Shown here one piece after another: positions 22,318-32,311 of a stretch of 64,000 bases of DNA; the stretch's first letter is position 1, and each line of letters starts with the position of its first letter. The DNA comes from Polyporus tsugae (lineage: Eukaryota > Basidiomycota > Agaricomycetes > Polyporales > Polyporaceae), in NCBI GenBank assembly GCA_024305745.1, contig JAHRBS010000004.1, forward strand, positions 2,232,001 to 2,296,000. The letters are read 5' to 3'. Under the pieces are notes generated by a model that saw nothing but the letters and a program-made list of their open reading frames with translations, was not told the origin of the DNA and made no database searches. Both the position numbers and the translations under genes were made by a program.

Positions 22318-23893
22318 ATGGCATCTCCATCATCCCTCCTTTCCCGTGTTCGCTCCCACGTCGTCGTCGATGTCGACTCGATGGATCCGGATGTTGCCGC
22401 GCGCCATACCACTGAGGATGGCCCCAAGTTCGGTGACATGACGTCTAATCAGGCCATCGTTTATGGAGAAGCTGCTAAGCCAGAGCGTTCAGCCCTCTTC
22501 CAGAAAGCTTGCGCTCAAATTCGATCCACCGAGGCCGAGCTAGATATCGAGACACAAGTGTCGGATACCATCGATCTCCTCGTACGTCCACAACTTTTAT
22601 AAGAGCGTCATTCCCCTAGACTTTAACTTCATGCTGCAACACAGACAGTCTTGCTCGCAAAGGAAGTTTACCCATACTTGACCGCTCGTGTCCACGCTCA
22701 AACCTCTCCATCAACTGCATACGATACCGAGGCTACCATCCAGCACGCCAAGAAGCTTGTCTCACTCTTCGAAGCTAATGGGATTCCTAAGTCCGCTATC
22801 CGTTTCTATGTTTGGAACCGTTTTCTAACATGCTCGCATGGACCCGTCGCCGGCTTCTGCACAGATCCCGCGTTTGCATTAAGATCCCGGCCACTCCTGA
22901 ATCGATCATCGCCTGCCAGTATCTCGAACGCCTCGGCATCCGCACCCTCTCGACCTGTCTTTTCTCTGTACCCCAGGCGATGGCCGCCCATCAGGCCGGC
23001 TGTCTCTACATCGCGCCCTACTTCAACGGTGCGTATCCCATCTTTCACGCATGGTGTGGCCCTGATTCATTTCCGTTACATACCCCCCTTCCGACATCGT
23101 TCTCCTGACAGAGTTGCGGGTGCATTTCGAGCCCGGTCTGTGGAAGGAGTACGCTGATACCGCGAACGAACACCCTGCCGCGCTGGTGATACGGTCCATT
23201 GTGAGCCTGTACAAGGAGATCGGAGCGAGCACCCTCGTCATGCCTGCAAGGTGAGCTCCCTGACTTGGGACGTGGCGAAGCCCCACCTCGCCCGTGAAAG
23301 GCGGGGGGGGCCGATTCTGTGTCCCCACAGATGGCGAGCCATAGTCCCTTTTTCTCAGTCACCGTCACTGACCATCGGTCGCCCTCATTCGCCTCGCTTA
23401 CCGTGCACAGCATCGTAACTGCGAAAGAGGTCAGTGTTCTGAACACTGAATTGGATAGACATCGGAGCGTCATCGAACTGAAACCAAACTGCACGGCAGG
23501 TCGTCGCATTAGTGTCGCTAAACCCCGATCACCTCACACTTTCCGGTGGAGTGCTAGACCAGCTTGCCGCTGCAGATGGCTCAGAGGGTCTAGTCCAAGA
23601 TCGCACTGACCTCTCCTTGAAGGGCGCGTCCCAAGGTGAGTTCCGTAGAAGTAGAAGTTCTCATCCATCGTAGTCTGTCGGATTCGAACCTGATCGACGC
23701 AACATACACCTCGATAGTTCCGGACGTGAAGACAGTCAACTACCTCGAGAACGGGGCCGCCGCGCTGAGGGAGGCGACCGCAGCTGATGCGGAGACGACA
23801 CGCAAGCTGGCGGACGCGCTACAGATTTTCGGGGAGATGGAAACGAAGACGAAGGAGCTCGTTCGTGCCGTGTTGCGGTCCGATTCCCAGTAG
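22318..23893 (+). CDS. Divergent transaldolase-family protein
   Basis: A transaldolase-type TIM-barrel protein of 347 residues. The seven exons are 22318-22581, 22645-22790, 22865-23028, 23112-23250, 23411-23429, 23500-23635 and 23718-23893 (1,044 nt). Transaldolases move a dihydroxyacetone unit between sugar phosphates through a Schiff-base lysine. The lysine is recognisable in RVCIKIPATPES, and the barrel start has an aspartate-bearing DVDSMDPD and FGDMTSNQ. The usual transaldolase TTNPSL is replaced by TSNQ, so this belongs to a divergent branch and not the main pentose-phosphate enzyme. Other blocks are CLFSVPQAMAAHQAGCLYIAPYFN and NPDHLTLSGGVLDQL. The fifth exon is only 19 nt. The second intron's donor (CCTAA/GTCCGC) is weak, but it joins GIPK to SRVCIKIPA correctly. 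Confidence 0.85.
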
Positions 23894-24038
23894 GAATGTT
23901 GTCGTCCGCTCAAACAATTGTCAGGAAGCCCGAGTTGTACCATCGACGTTGTAGAGGCACGTCGAACGTATAATACCTTCATTCCGCACGTGTATCTCCA
24001 GCAATCATCGATGTTTTACAAAGCAACATACGACGTGG

Positions 24039-25264
24039 TCAGAGCAAGTTCTCCTGCTTTAAAGTTTGAATGATGAGGTATGCAGAGCGGCGATCTCTGT
24101 CCATCCCAATCCAATCCCCTTTGTATGAGGACGGATGGTCGTCCTCGGACGCGTAGATATCGTCTTCTTCGGCGTCTTGCTCCTTCTTTCTCTCAGCCTC
24201 CCGTTCCAACTCTTCTTCTGTGTCCCACTGGAGCTCCTCCCATTGCCATTCACTAACGTTATCGTTATCTGAGATCAGTGAACAGGAAACAGGTCTCGAC
24301 AAAACAGACGCACGCCAGAGTTATTGCCGCAAGCTTCGGATCTGGCACGTTAGGCAATACCGACAACAGCAAGTTGGCGAGGACGGGCGGCATGTCCAGT
24401 GCGGCCTCCATAACAGGTAAAGGCATGTATTCCACCTGGTGCCCGGTGACCGTCAGATCACTGCGATCCGGATAAGCCAGTCCGTACATACCTCTAGTAG
24501 CATTCCCTTCACGGCACCTCCAGCCAGGTGCACGTTCCCGGCTCGTATGAGCCAGTCGCTCCCGATAGCATACACATGCCCATCCACGGTCACATGCGGG
24601 CCGGACCCCATCCCGACGCCTTTCTGCCCAGACGGGCCCGCGGCGACGGTGGAGGGCCCGGTCTGGCGGACGGACACCCAGCGGGCGCGGAGCTGGGTGA
24701 GGAGCTGCTCGAGGGCCGCGGGCGGGCCCAACGTCGGGAACGTGTGGCGGAAGTGGGTGGGCGGAGCAAGGGTCATTCCGGGGTGAGCTCTGGCGTAGTC
24801 GGCTGCCTGCTGGAGGTAGTCTGCGCGCATCGGCGCGGCGGGGTCTTCGATGACGCAGAAGACGTTGTCTATAACAGTGGGGGAGGATTCAATATTCAGT
24901 CGCGTGTTGGGTGGACATATAATGGGGATGGGGGAACCTACCGTCCATGGTGAGCGTACACATGGAGCGCTCGACGGGGACCTGGAAGCCTGGTACGGAG
25001 CCCATGATGGAACGGAAGGACTTCATGTGGAGCAGCCATCTGCCCTTGTATACCCCCTAGGAAGTGACAAAATGAGCCCAGAGCTCTGACGCTGTTCGCA
25101 ATTCTTAGGAACCTGGTGGTTTTTGATGATGTTTTGCGCAATTAGCTCGAGCCCGGTAGTGGGAGCGTTGGTCCACCTCACGAGTCTGGATGGTGTGGGG
25201 TGGTTAGCCGAGTCGATCCAAGTTGCAGAACGTTGAGTGCAGAAATTTACCCCGAATACCCCAT
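24039..25264 (-). CDS. MED20: Mediator complex subunit MED20
   Basis: A head-module subunit of Mediator, which links activators to RNA polymerase II. Six exons (25264-25251, 25185-25113, 25056-24942, 24868-24492, 24435-24314, 24252-24039) total 915 nt and 304 residues. The protein begins MGYSGLVRWTNAPTTGLELI, the short N-terminal strand of MED20. It then has the long-known core: RSMCTLTMDDNVFCVIEDP, RARWVSVRQTG, VTVDGHVYAIGSDWLIRAGNV, and LAGGAVKGMLLEVEYMPLP. The tail is acidic (EWQWEELQWDTEEELE, DAEEDD). The start codon is placed 14 nt before a GTAAAT donor, and the junction restores GL at SG-LVRW. The 3' end faces the transaldolase gene 145 bp away, and the start is divergent from DPH7. Confidence 0.9.
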
Positions 25265-25619
25265 CTTCGACCACAGCAGCGTCAGATATGAGTACAGCTA
25301 TGGGTTTCCTATCTGCGACAGTGCTTCCATCTACGCTTGTTGGTGGCCGTCTAGATCTGAGGCAGATGAACATGTACTGCAAGAGTCGTACAGTACGTGC
25401 AGTCCGAAGGGTGAGGCTTGCTGCCACGACGGTCCGAGTCGCCTAGCGCCTACGCCTGCGCCACGGCATTCGTGACGTCACACGTTCTCACGGCTCAAGG
25501 TACCCTTTGATCTGTCACGCCCAATTGCAAGTGGACATTATTTCGTTTCTTCACCACCTACAGTCAAGGTATATATCCATTCCTCAGATGAACGGCTAGG
25601 TTTCTGACTGGTCCCTAGA
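25265..25619. promoter_or_regulatory. Shared divergent promoter, MED20 / DPH7
   Basis: These 355 bases separate the start codons of MED20 (-) and DPH7 (+). The interval contains a purine/pyrimidine-balanced stretch with a TGACGTCAC motif near 25474 (a CRE/ATF-like palindrome) and a TATATC near 25571. Both are only candidate sites. Confidence 0.45.
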
Positions 25620-27052
25620 ATGTCAGGCTTTGACACAGTATGGCCTGCAGACTCTGCGGAGTTCTGTCCTCATCCTTTGGCGCAAGACATATTCGTTTGC
25701 GGAACATACAAGCTCGAACAATCTCAAGAGACTAACGTTGCAACGATCGACGAACAAAACGGCGTAGATGATGCCCTAGAGGAGACCTCAACCTCTAACC
25801 CACAGACCAGGAGAGGCAAATGTCTCCTTTTCCGCGTGCAAGATGACGATCAATTGTGGGTGGTAATCTATATGCATCGGGGACGGCTAAGTGATATCTT
25901 ACAGTGCAGTACTCTCCTCCACGAGACAGAGCTTCCTGCCATACTGGACATGAAATGGTGGGTGGTATGCCTCAAGATGGGCTCCTCGACAAAGCTGAAG
26001 TGCGCATGAATAGGTGCCACCGAGCTGCCTCAGTTTCCCCGCTCTTAGCGACCGCGGATTCGGAAGGACACGTTACCCTCCACGAGCTGAAAAACGGAGA
26101 GGTAGAGCTCGTTCCATCCAGCACAGCCTATCTGAATCTCACCATTACCAGTCACGACTCCGTACAGTACAGTCTATATCATGCGTGTCATCAGACAGAC
26201 TGTGTCTGTCCCTCGACTGGTCAAACCGGAGGTATCCAACGGGGTACGCCGCTTGCCTGCAGCCCTAACTTTGTTCTGACTCCATCTTCCCAGTGGTCTG
26301 GGCAACCTAATCGTCTCCCTCTCCGATGGGTCCCTTTCGCTCCTTCGTCCTGGGGACGACGGACTTGTTCAAGCTGATTCTTGGCATGCCCACGATTACG
26401 AACCATGGATTGCTGCGTGGGACTATTGGGATACTAACGTCGTATACTCAGGTCGGACCATCAACTAACCTTGCAGTTAGGTCGCAGCTAACCTGGTTTC
26501 CTGCAGGCGGGGATGATCTCAAGATGAGGGGCTGGGACGTCCGGCAGGGAGGTGCACAGCCTATATTCACGAACAAGCGGTATGTCATGCGCATTTGACG
26601 CCACTGTCATTCGTCTAACCAAGGATCCGCTCAGATTCGATGCGGGGGTGACGACGATCCAGAGCCACCCGTACGTAGAACACATCCTCGCTGTTGGAAG
26701 CTACGACAGCACTGTCCGGCTCTTCGATACCCGAAAGCCCTCTACGCCGTTGACGCAAATCGACGTTGGCGGCGGCGCATGGAGAGTCAAGTGGCATCCC
26801 TCTGAGACTCGCAAGGCTGACCTCCTCGTCGCGTGCATGCACGATGGCTTCAAGGTTGTCCGGTTCGACTTTGGCGACGGAGATGTAGCAGAAAATGTCT
26901 CCTGCTCGGGCGAGATCCTGAAGCGATTGGATAAGCACGCATCTCTCGCGTACGGTGTGGATTGGTCGTTCGCAGCAGATACAAGAAGAGATGATACATT
27001 AGTAGCAAGTTGTTCCTTTTACGACCATACTCTACATTTATGGAGAGCTTAG
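25620..27052 (+). CDS. DPH7: Diphthine methyltransferase/hydrolase-type WD40 protein
   Basis: A WD40 protein of the DPH7 family, which removes the methyl ester from diphthine methyl ester on eEF2 before the final amidation in diphthamide synthesis. It starts MSGFDTVWPADSAEFCPHP and has short introns. WD blocks that identify it include LGNLIVSLSDGSLSLL, WHAHDYEPWIAAWDYW, GGDDLKMRGWDVRQG, TTIQSHPYVEHILAVGSYD, TVRLFDTRKP and GGGAWRVKWHPSE. These are followed by LLVACMHDGFKVV and a final AYGVDWS...VASCSFYDHTLHLW repeat. The GSYDSTVRLFDTR and GGGAWR/KWHP stretches are characteristic of DPH7. Its 3' end is 67 bp from that of the TMEM135-like gene. Confidence 0.9.
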
Positions 27053-27119
27053 ATACTGGGTATGCGTCTAATAGCATAGAACGAATAAACAACCAGCGGG
27101 GGTATGTTCTATCGGATGG

Positions 27120-29074
27120 TTATGGGGCCAGTTCGTTCTTGTTGCCCTCTCTTGGCGGCGAGGGCGACGAAATAGGGGTAGGGGGACCAGACAAACCCAG
27201 TCGCCTCCGCTTCCAGAACCCAGCGTTGGGACCGTTGACGACGAACCCCAAAGTCCACTTCGACAGACCTCGCAAGGTATCAGGGCAATGAATGGCAGCT
27301 GTCAGAAGGGTAGATAGGGATAGGATAAAGACCAGTCTAATCACGATCGGAGTCAGAAACCGTGCATCTAATAACAGCAGGATTGACATACCGTTCGGCC
27401 CAACGCACGCTTTGCATGCCGCTCTTCACCCAACCGTCGGATATACAGGCCCGAATTGCTCGGGGTAGCACGTAAAGAGCCATTTCCCCACGTCTCCGAC
27501 CGCGTTCAATCCAAATACTTGCGCCGCAGAGAAGGCTCCCCACGAACGCACACCCGAGAGGGCCGTCCCAAAAGTCGTGCGGGACGCCAGGGAAGAGACG
27601 CGCGAGGACCAAGGTGCGCGTAAAGCAGGCGCCATACCACACGGCCGAAACAAAGGTCGAGAGGAAGGTAGCGCTACGTGCAACGTTTAGCAGGGTTTCG
27701 AGCAACTTGGGGCCATCAAGTAGCCTGCAAGGACGAGTGAGGAGAATCGGCAAGACGTGGACCTGAAAGCCGACATGTCAGCTTTTGCTGCAGGTAACAG
27801 CCCAGGGTACATACAGGGAGGTACAGCGCGGTGGCTTCTGCGAAGGCATGAAGCCCGCGAATGGCTGCGTTGGCAGTGCAGCTGTTACCCATGACGCTAC
27901 CGTGGACAATCTCGCAGGGCAAGCCGCCAACACCATGCCGGTTAGGGACGGCCAGATCCTTCCAAGCCCTGTCAGCCGCCGGTCCCCCATATGGGGGTAG
28001 TTTCGCTGGGTCTCCCCAAGCGGGTGGGTATCCAAGGTCCGCAGAGAGCGATGTGGTAAGGTCTCGGGGAATTGAAAACCCCTTCCTATATGAGAAGTCG
28101 CCCGTCCGGATGGCCCGTAACGCTGCCAGTATACGGGGGTCTATGTTGGCTAGCGTCATGATCCTGCAACATACACGTCAACATTATCTCGACACCAACC
28201 CAGTAAATGGGAAACACACCACTTGTTATATGAGCGAGGTAATCTAGAGCACGCTGAGCTCCGATTCACGAAGAGGAACTCTGGGTACTGACCTATCAGG
28301 TTCATAGAAGAAGCACCACATGATCCTGGATGTTTTTTTTTTCATATTTTCAGTCTGATTTTGAAGAAGGGGTTAAGGGGCTAGGAACAAAACGCACCTA
28401 GCACTGCACGCCCAAAACACCAGCGCATCTAATCTAGTTGACCACCTGCGGCGACTTGCCCTTTTCTCTTGCTTCACCGCAGCGGGAAGATGCCGTTCGT
28501 TGGCTCCCGGTGGTTTGAAGAGAGCTAACTGCACCACCGAATCCATTGCACGCACGAGCATGAGCAAGGAAAGGTCGAGTGTCGGTGAGGGCCTCCCGAC
28601 CCACGCCGAGGCTGCGTGTCTCCGTCGCGAGTGCAGAAGGGCGATGGCGAGGGTGGAGGAGATGACATTTGACAAGAACGTCCTGTGGCCACCCCTTAAC
28701 GAGGACAACCATGCCCGCAACTTGTAAATTGCACCCTCGGACGCGGGGTCTCCCCTTTGCTCGGACCACTCCTCCCACATATCCCAGATGTGGCGGATCG
28801 CTGCGCCGCCGGCCACACCGACTGTAATAGACATCGCGAAGGCATTGATGGAAAGCTCGCGCTTGAGGATGTATAGGACGCGTTTAAAGCCTTGCGCGCG
28901 CGCCCTTCGCGACGTCAAGAAGGGTAGGAGCGCAGGCCCGAGCGCGAGCGAGAGCGCAAGGGAGTACGTCCTGAGTCCAATCTGTAGTGGGTGGTCGTCC
29001 GGGAGAGTGTGGAGGAAGTCCGCAAGGTCGTGAGGTGCATCTTGGATGCGCATTCGGAGGTCCGCAGGGTTCAT
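27120..29074 (-). CDS. TMEM135-like multi-pass membrane protein
   Basis: A single gene of six exons (29074-28398, 28325-28293, 28243-28220, 28163-27815, 27762-27392, 27336-27120) that totals 1,671 nt and 556 residues. Two consecutive micro-exons (33 and 24 nt) join ...FWACSAR to IMWCFFYEPDRLPRSYNKW and then IMTLANIDPRIL, so it should not be annotated as two genes. The N-terminal half has hydrophobic stretches (GLRTYSLALSLALGPALLPFL, then the INAFAMSITVGVAGGAA segment). The later part has a cysteine/histidine-bearing segment (LPCEIVHG, SCTANAAIRGLHAFAEATALYLPVHVLPILL) like the Cys-rich segment of animal TMEM135, which acts in mitochondrial and peroxisomal dynamics. Function in fungi is unproven. 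The tail is Pro/Ser-rich and basic. Confidence 0.78.
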
Positions 29075-29466
29075 GAGGGGGCGTCAGGAAGGGTGTCGCT
29101 GTGTCGCGAGGGAAGAGAGGACATGGCAATGGAGGATTGGATGCTGTCCTCTAAATCCAAACAGTGACCGTCAACTGTCATCAGCTCGTGCGCGTGAATG
29201 CCCAGGGAAAGCGCTTTAGCGTGATATCACATGCGCATGCCTCAGCGCTTCAGGGTCAAGCCATATCTGTTTTTGTTTTTTCCTTGCTCGGACTCGGAGG
29301 TAACCAAAATAACCACCACTTGAAAGCTCAATCACCACACCCGAACGCCGCCAGTAATGACAAAAGAAAGGACCTTACGTAGGTCCATCAAGTTCCTTAT
29401 GGCATCGTACTACTAGTAGTAGCGATACATTAATATGGCAATCGAAGCGAGGGAAGACCACGTTTG

Positions 29467-30960
29467 TTACGACGGGACAGATGAGTTCATGTCCCCAAAA
29501 TCTTTGGTGTAACTCCAGAAGTCCAAAACCTGAACGCTATCGGAAACACCCAGACCCGCTCGTATTTCTGGCAAAAGACCAACCCGTCCCAGGAGAAACA
29601 AAAACTTCGCGCGTGATTCCGGGTATACAAACAGACCTAGGATGTCTGAACCCTGTGGCAAGAGACATGAATCAGCAGGTGGATAACAACATACATACAC
29701 AGCTCGACGAGTCCTCACATGGCATCGTATGACAGCAGCGACATATTCCTTGGGTGCCTGCGTCAGACGTATACCCACATCGGCGGAGAGCTTGTCACTG
29801 CGTGACTTTGGTGAACTCGTCGACACCACATCCTCGGTCGAAGGTGTTCCTGATGAGGCCTGTTTCTCCGTTTCCTCGCCGTGAGGTAGCGGAACCAGGA
29901 AAGGAGAGACAATAGGGCTTAATGAGGACGGGCGAGGCACGGTCGCTGCTCCCTCAGAAACCCCAAGCCAGTGGGCCCAAAGCTCGAGTTTCCTCCCGTC
30001 CCTGGCAAGGGGACGAAGAGCACGGTGACATCGATTCCAGTCGCCCTTGTCACCTCTCCATACCCCGGACTCTTCGCTATCGTCGGAGACGGTGAGCATG
30101 ACAGACGGTGGCCGGGTCCCCCCCTCTTCGTGATGTTCCAACTCCGGGACGACGGAAACAGTGCCAGTGTCTCCGAGCTCGGCGTCATGCATGATCTGGG
30201 CCGGGCGCATCATGAGGCGTATCCACCTTCGACGGCGCACGAGTCCGCGGTTGCTCATGAATCCTGTATCGGGGCCCCACTTCTTACTTCGGAAGGAGCG
30301 GGCGTATTCGAAGCCGTCGTATTGCACCTCGCCGTCACGGCGCATGTCGATCATCCAGGCCCTAGAGACCCACTTCCATGAACCGTCTGGGAGTGGATAG
30401 TCTTCCAAAGTGACAGTGGGCTGGTCCTTTCGAGGAGACCTTGCCGCAGTGGGAATGGTGAAGGGGGGCGGGTCCAATGGCAGGAGAGTAAGTGGCGAAT
30501 AGTACGCAGTAGAGAAGACCATAGCTCTGAGATGAAGTTAATTAGAGCAAAAGCTGTGGGGCGAGTGTGCTATCTTCACGTACCCTCGTTGGTTCTCGTA
30601 CAAGACCGCCCATCTGTAGACGTCTTCGTCGTAGTTCTCGTCGTCTTCCGTGGATATATTTTCGGCGAGATCCACCAAATTCAGGGCGTCAGGGGATTCA
30701 GAAGCCGAATCTTCTGTCTCTTGAATATAAGTGCGGCGTATTGAAGAGTCCTGCGACTTGGTCCTTGAGCGGTGGAAGTGGGGTAGTTGGAGTGAAACGC
30801 TCGACAGCAGCCCACGCTTGTTTAGCCGTTCCCGGGCTTGATCTGCGGCCGCATAGTCGTCCCTTTCGAGAGTGCCAGGCAGAGGTGGCGGCAGGGATTG
30901 CGCAGAGCGTAAAGAAGACGGACCAGCCGGAGAGGAGGGGAAGGAAGAGACCTCGGACAT
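29467..30960 (-). CDS. DysF (dysferlin-like) domain protein, Mug65/Spo73-type
   Basis: A protein of about 456 residues from exons 30960-30584, 30526-29719 and 29652-29467. The N-terminal ~110 residues are Ser/Pro-rich and acidic. A DysF unit then follows: YRWAVLYENQRGAMVFSTAYYSP at its start, PDGSWKWVSRAWMIDM and EVQYDGFEYARSF with the Trp/Tyr signature, and the DysFC-like RGLVRRRRWIRLM. DysF domains occur in peroxins of the Pex23/Pex30 group and in Spo73/Mug65, which act in membrane contact or sporulation. No transmembrane helix is obvious here, which favours the Spo73/Mug65 branch over the peroxins. The last intron is 66 bp and has no stop, so its retention would keep the frame. It shares a 94-bp divergent promoter with JAC1. 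Confidence 0.8.
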
Positions 30961-31054
30961 GGCTCAAGAGTCGGTTCAAGTGGCTGATTATGGTTGGCGC
31001 ATATATCGCCTGCTGGGATCACATGACGTCATAAGCTCGTGGTTCTTCGCGTCC
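30961..31054. promoter_or_regulatory. Very short divergent promoter, DysF gene / JAC1
   Basis: Only 94 bases separate the two start codons, so both transcripts must start inside this interval or within the opposite gene. It contains a TGACGTCA palindrome (31023-31030), a perfect CRE/ATF-type site that could serve either direction. Confidence 0.55.
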
Positions 31055-31913
31055 ATGTTCCGCCTTCCTCCTCGTGCGCTCGCATCCCTCTCCCTGCAAA
31101 CCCTGCACCGACATGCAGGATCTCGCGCTGCGCCCCTTCTCACATCATGTTCACCGATACGTCTTGTAGCCTTCAAGCGAACTCTTACCAGCAGGTCCGA
31201 CCGGCCAAAGCGATGCCCCTCGTGCTCGACTCCCCTGCCCTCCTCACTTCCCGTTTGCCCGAACTGCTTTTACATCGCACCAATACCGGAGTCTATGACA
31301 TACCACGAAATCCTTGGGACGCCATATGAACCCAACCCATTCCTCGTCGATCCTCGTCAGCTCAAGGATCAGTTCCGAGCTGCTCAAGCAGTTGTACATC
31401 CAGACCGTTGGGTCCGAAAACCAGAGGTGTGTATGCTGCGTGGATAATTTTGAGCAGACCTTCACAGTGCTATTACCGTAGGAGCACCAAGCGATTGCAG
31501 GCGCGATGTCTGCTCGCGTCAATGAGGCTCTCCATCACCTCTCGAACCCACTGAGAAGAGCCGAATACATCCTCGCTTGCGAAGGCCTTGGTAGGGAAGA
31601 GACGGACAAGTTGGAAGACATGGATTTTCTCATGGAGGTTATGGAGGCGCGAGAGGGCCTCGCCAGTGCTGAGTCAGAGAAAGACGTAACAAGGATTCGG
31701 TCAGAGAATCAAGGTGCGTGCGCGAACATTTTGCGTTTCCACTTCCCGCTTACTTTGTTTTTAGGTAAGATAGAGGAAACGTTGGAAGACATAGAGCAGC
31801 TGGTCGGGTCGAAGGATTGGGAAGGCCTTCGGGCTGCGGCTGTGAAGCTCAAGTATCTGCAAGGCATTGAGTCCGCGGCAGCAGCTTGGCCAGCATCTGT
31901 CCATGACCATTAG
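31055..31913 (+). CDS. JAC1: Mitochondrial J-type co-chaperone HSC20/JAC1
   Basis: The J-protein that delivers the Fe-S scaffold to mitochondrial Hsp70 during cluster transfer. Three exons (31055-31436 region ending near 31426, 31482-31713, 31765-31913) give about 250 residues. The N-terminus (MFRLPPRALASLSLQTLHRH) is basic and hydroxylated with no acids, as expected for a mitochondrial presequence. A zinc-binding pair CPSCSTPLPSSLPVCPNC comes next, then the J domain starting YHEILGTPYEPNPFLVD with the essential HPD in VVHPDRW. The C-terminal three-helix part (MSARVNEALHHLSNPLRRAEYIL, EFMEVMEAREGL-type helix) binds the scaffold. The CxxC pairs, which human HSCB has and budding yeast Jac1 lacks, are present. 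Confidence 0.92.
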
Positions 31914-32311
31914 ATCCATAGAGTAGACGCATTGCCGTCGCTATTGTAACTGTCGATATATCTCACCACTCACTAATAATACACAGTCCCATCTCGCCGA
32001 GAGTGCGCAGGACATATATATATATCACTGATGTCAGACGATTTGCGGCAGCTTGCACTGCAACTGGGAAGGGAGTGGGCGCTTGCCACCGAGAGAGGCT
32101 TGACCGGGACCACCTCGCCGTTGCTACATCCACAAGCCGCTTCCCCTCCATCTCGCGACCCCCTTCTTTTAAAAGCCGCACGTCGGCATTGCTCACGCCG
32201 TAGCGAAGCGTTGAACTTGTAAGGGGACGATTTAGGTTCGTTCGGCGTTCCCCTGAATTCCCCTGCATTTACCGTCGCTGTGGCAGATCCGTCTGTCCTG
32301 TTCACATCCTT
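31914..32311. other. Intergenic region between JAC1 and the helicase gene
   Basis: This contains a TA dinucleotide run (atatatatatat, around 32016-32027). I see no coding evidence here. Confidence 0.45.

Noticed and set aside
23680..23700. GGATTCGAACC resembling a tRNA T-arm on the minus strand
   Set aside because: The flanking bases do not form a T stem, there are no acceptor, D or anticodon arms, and it lies in an intron of the transaldolase-like gene.
28373..29074. Separate gene from the 27120-28159 coding block
   Set aside because: Two in-phase micro-exons link the blocks into one protein of consistent topology, and the first block has no natural end.
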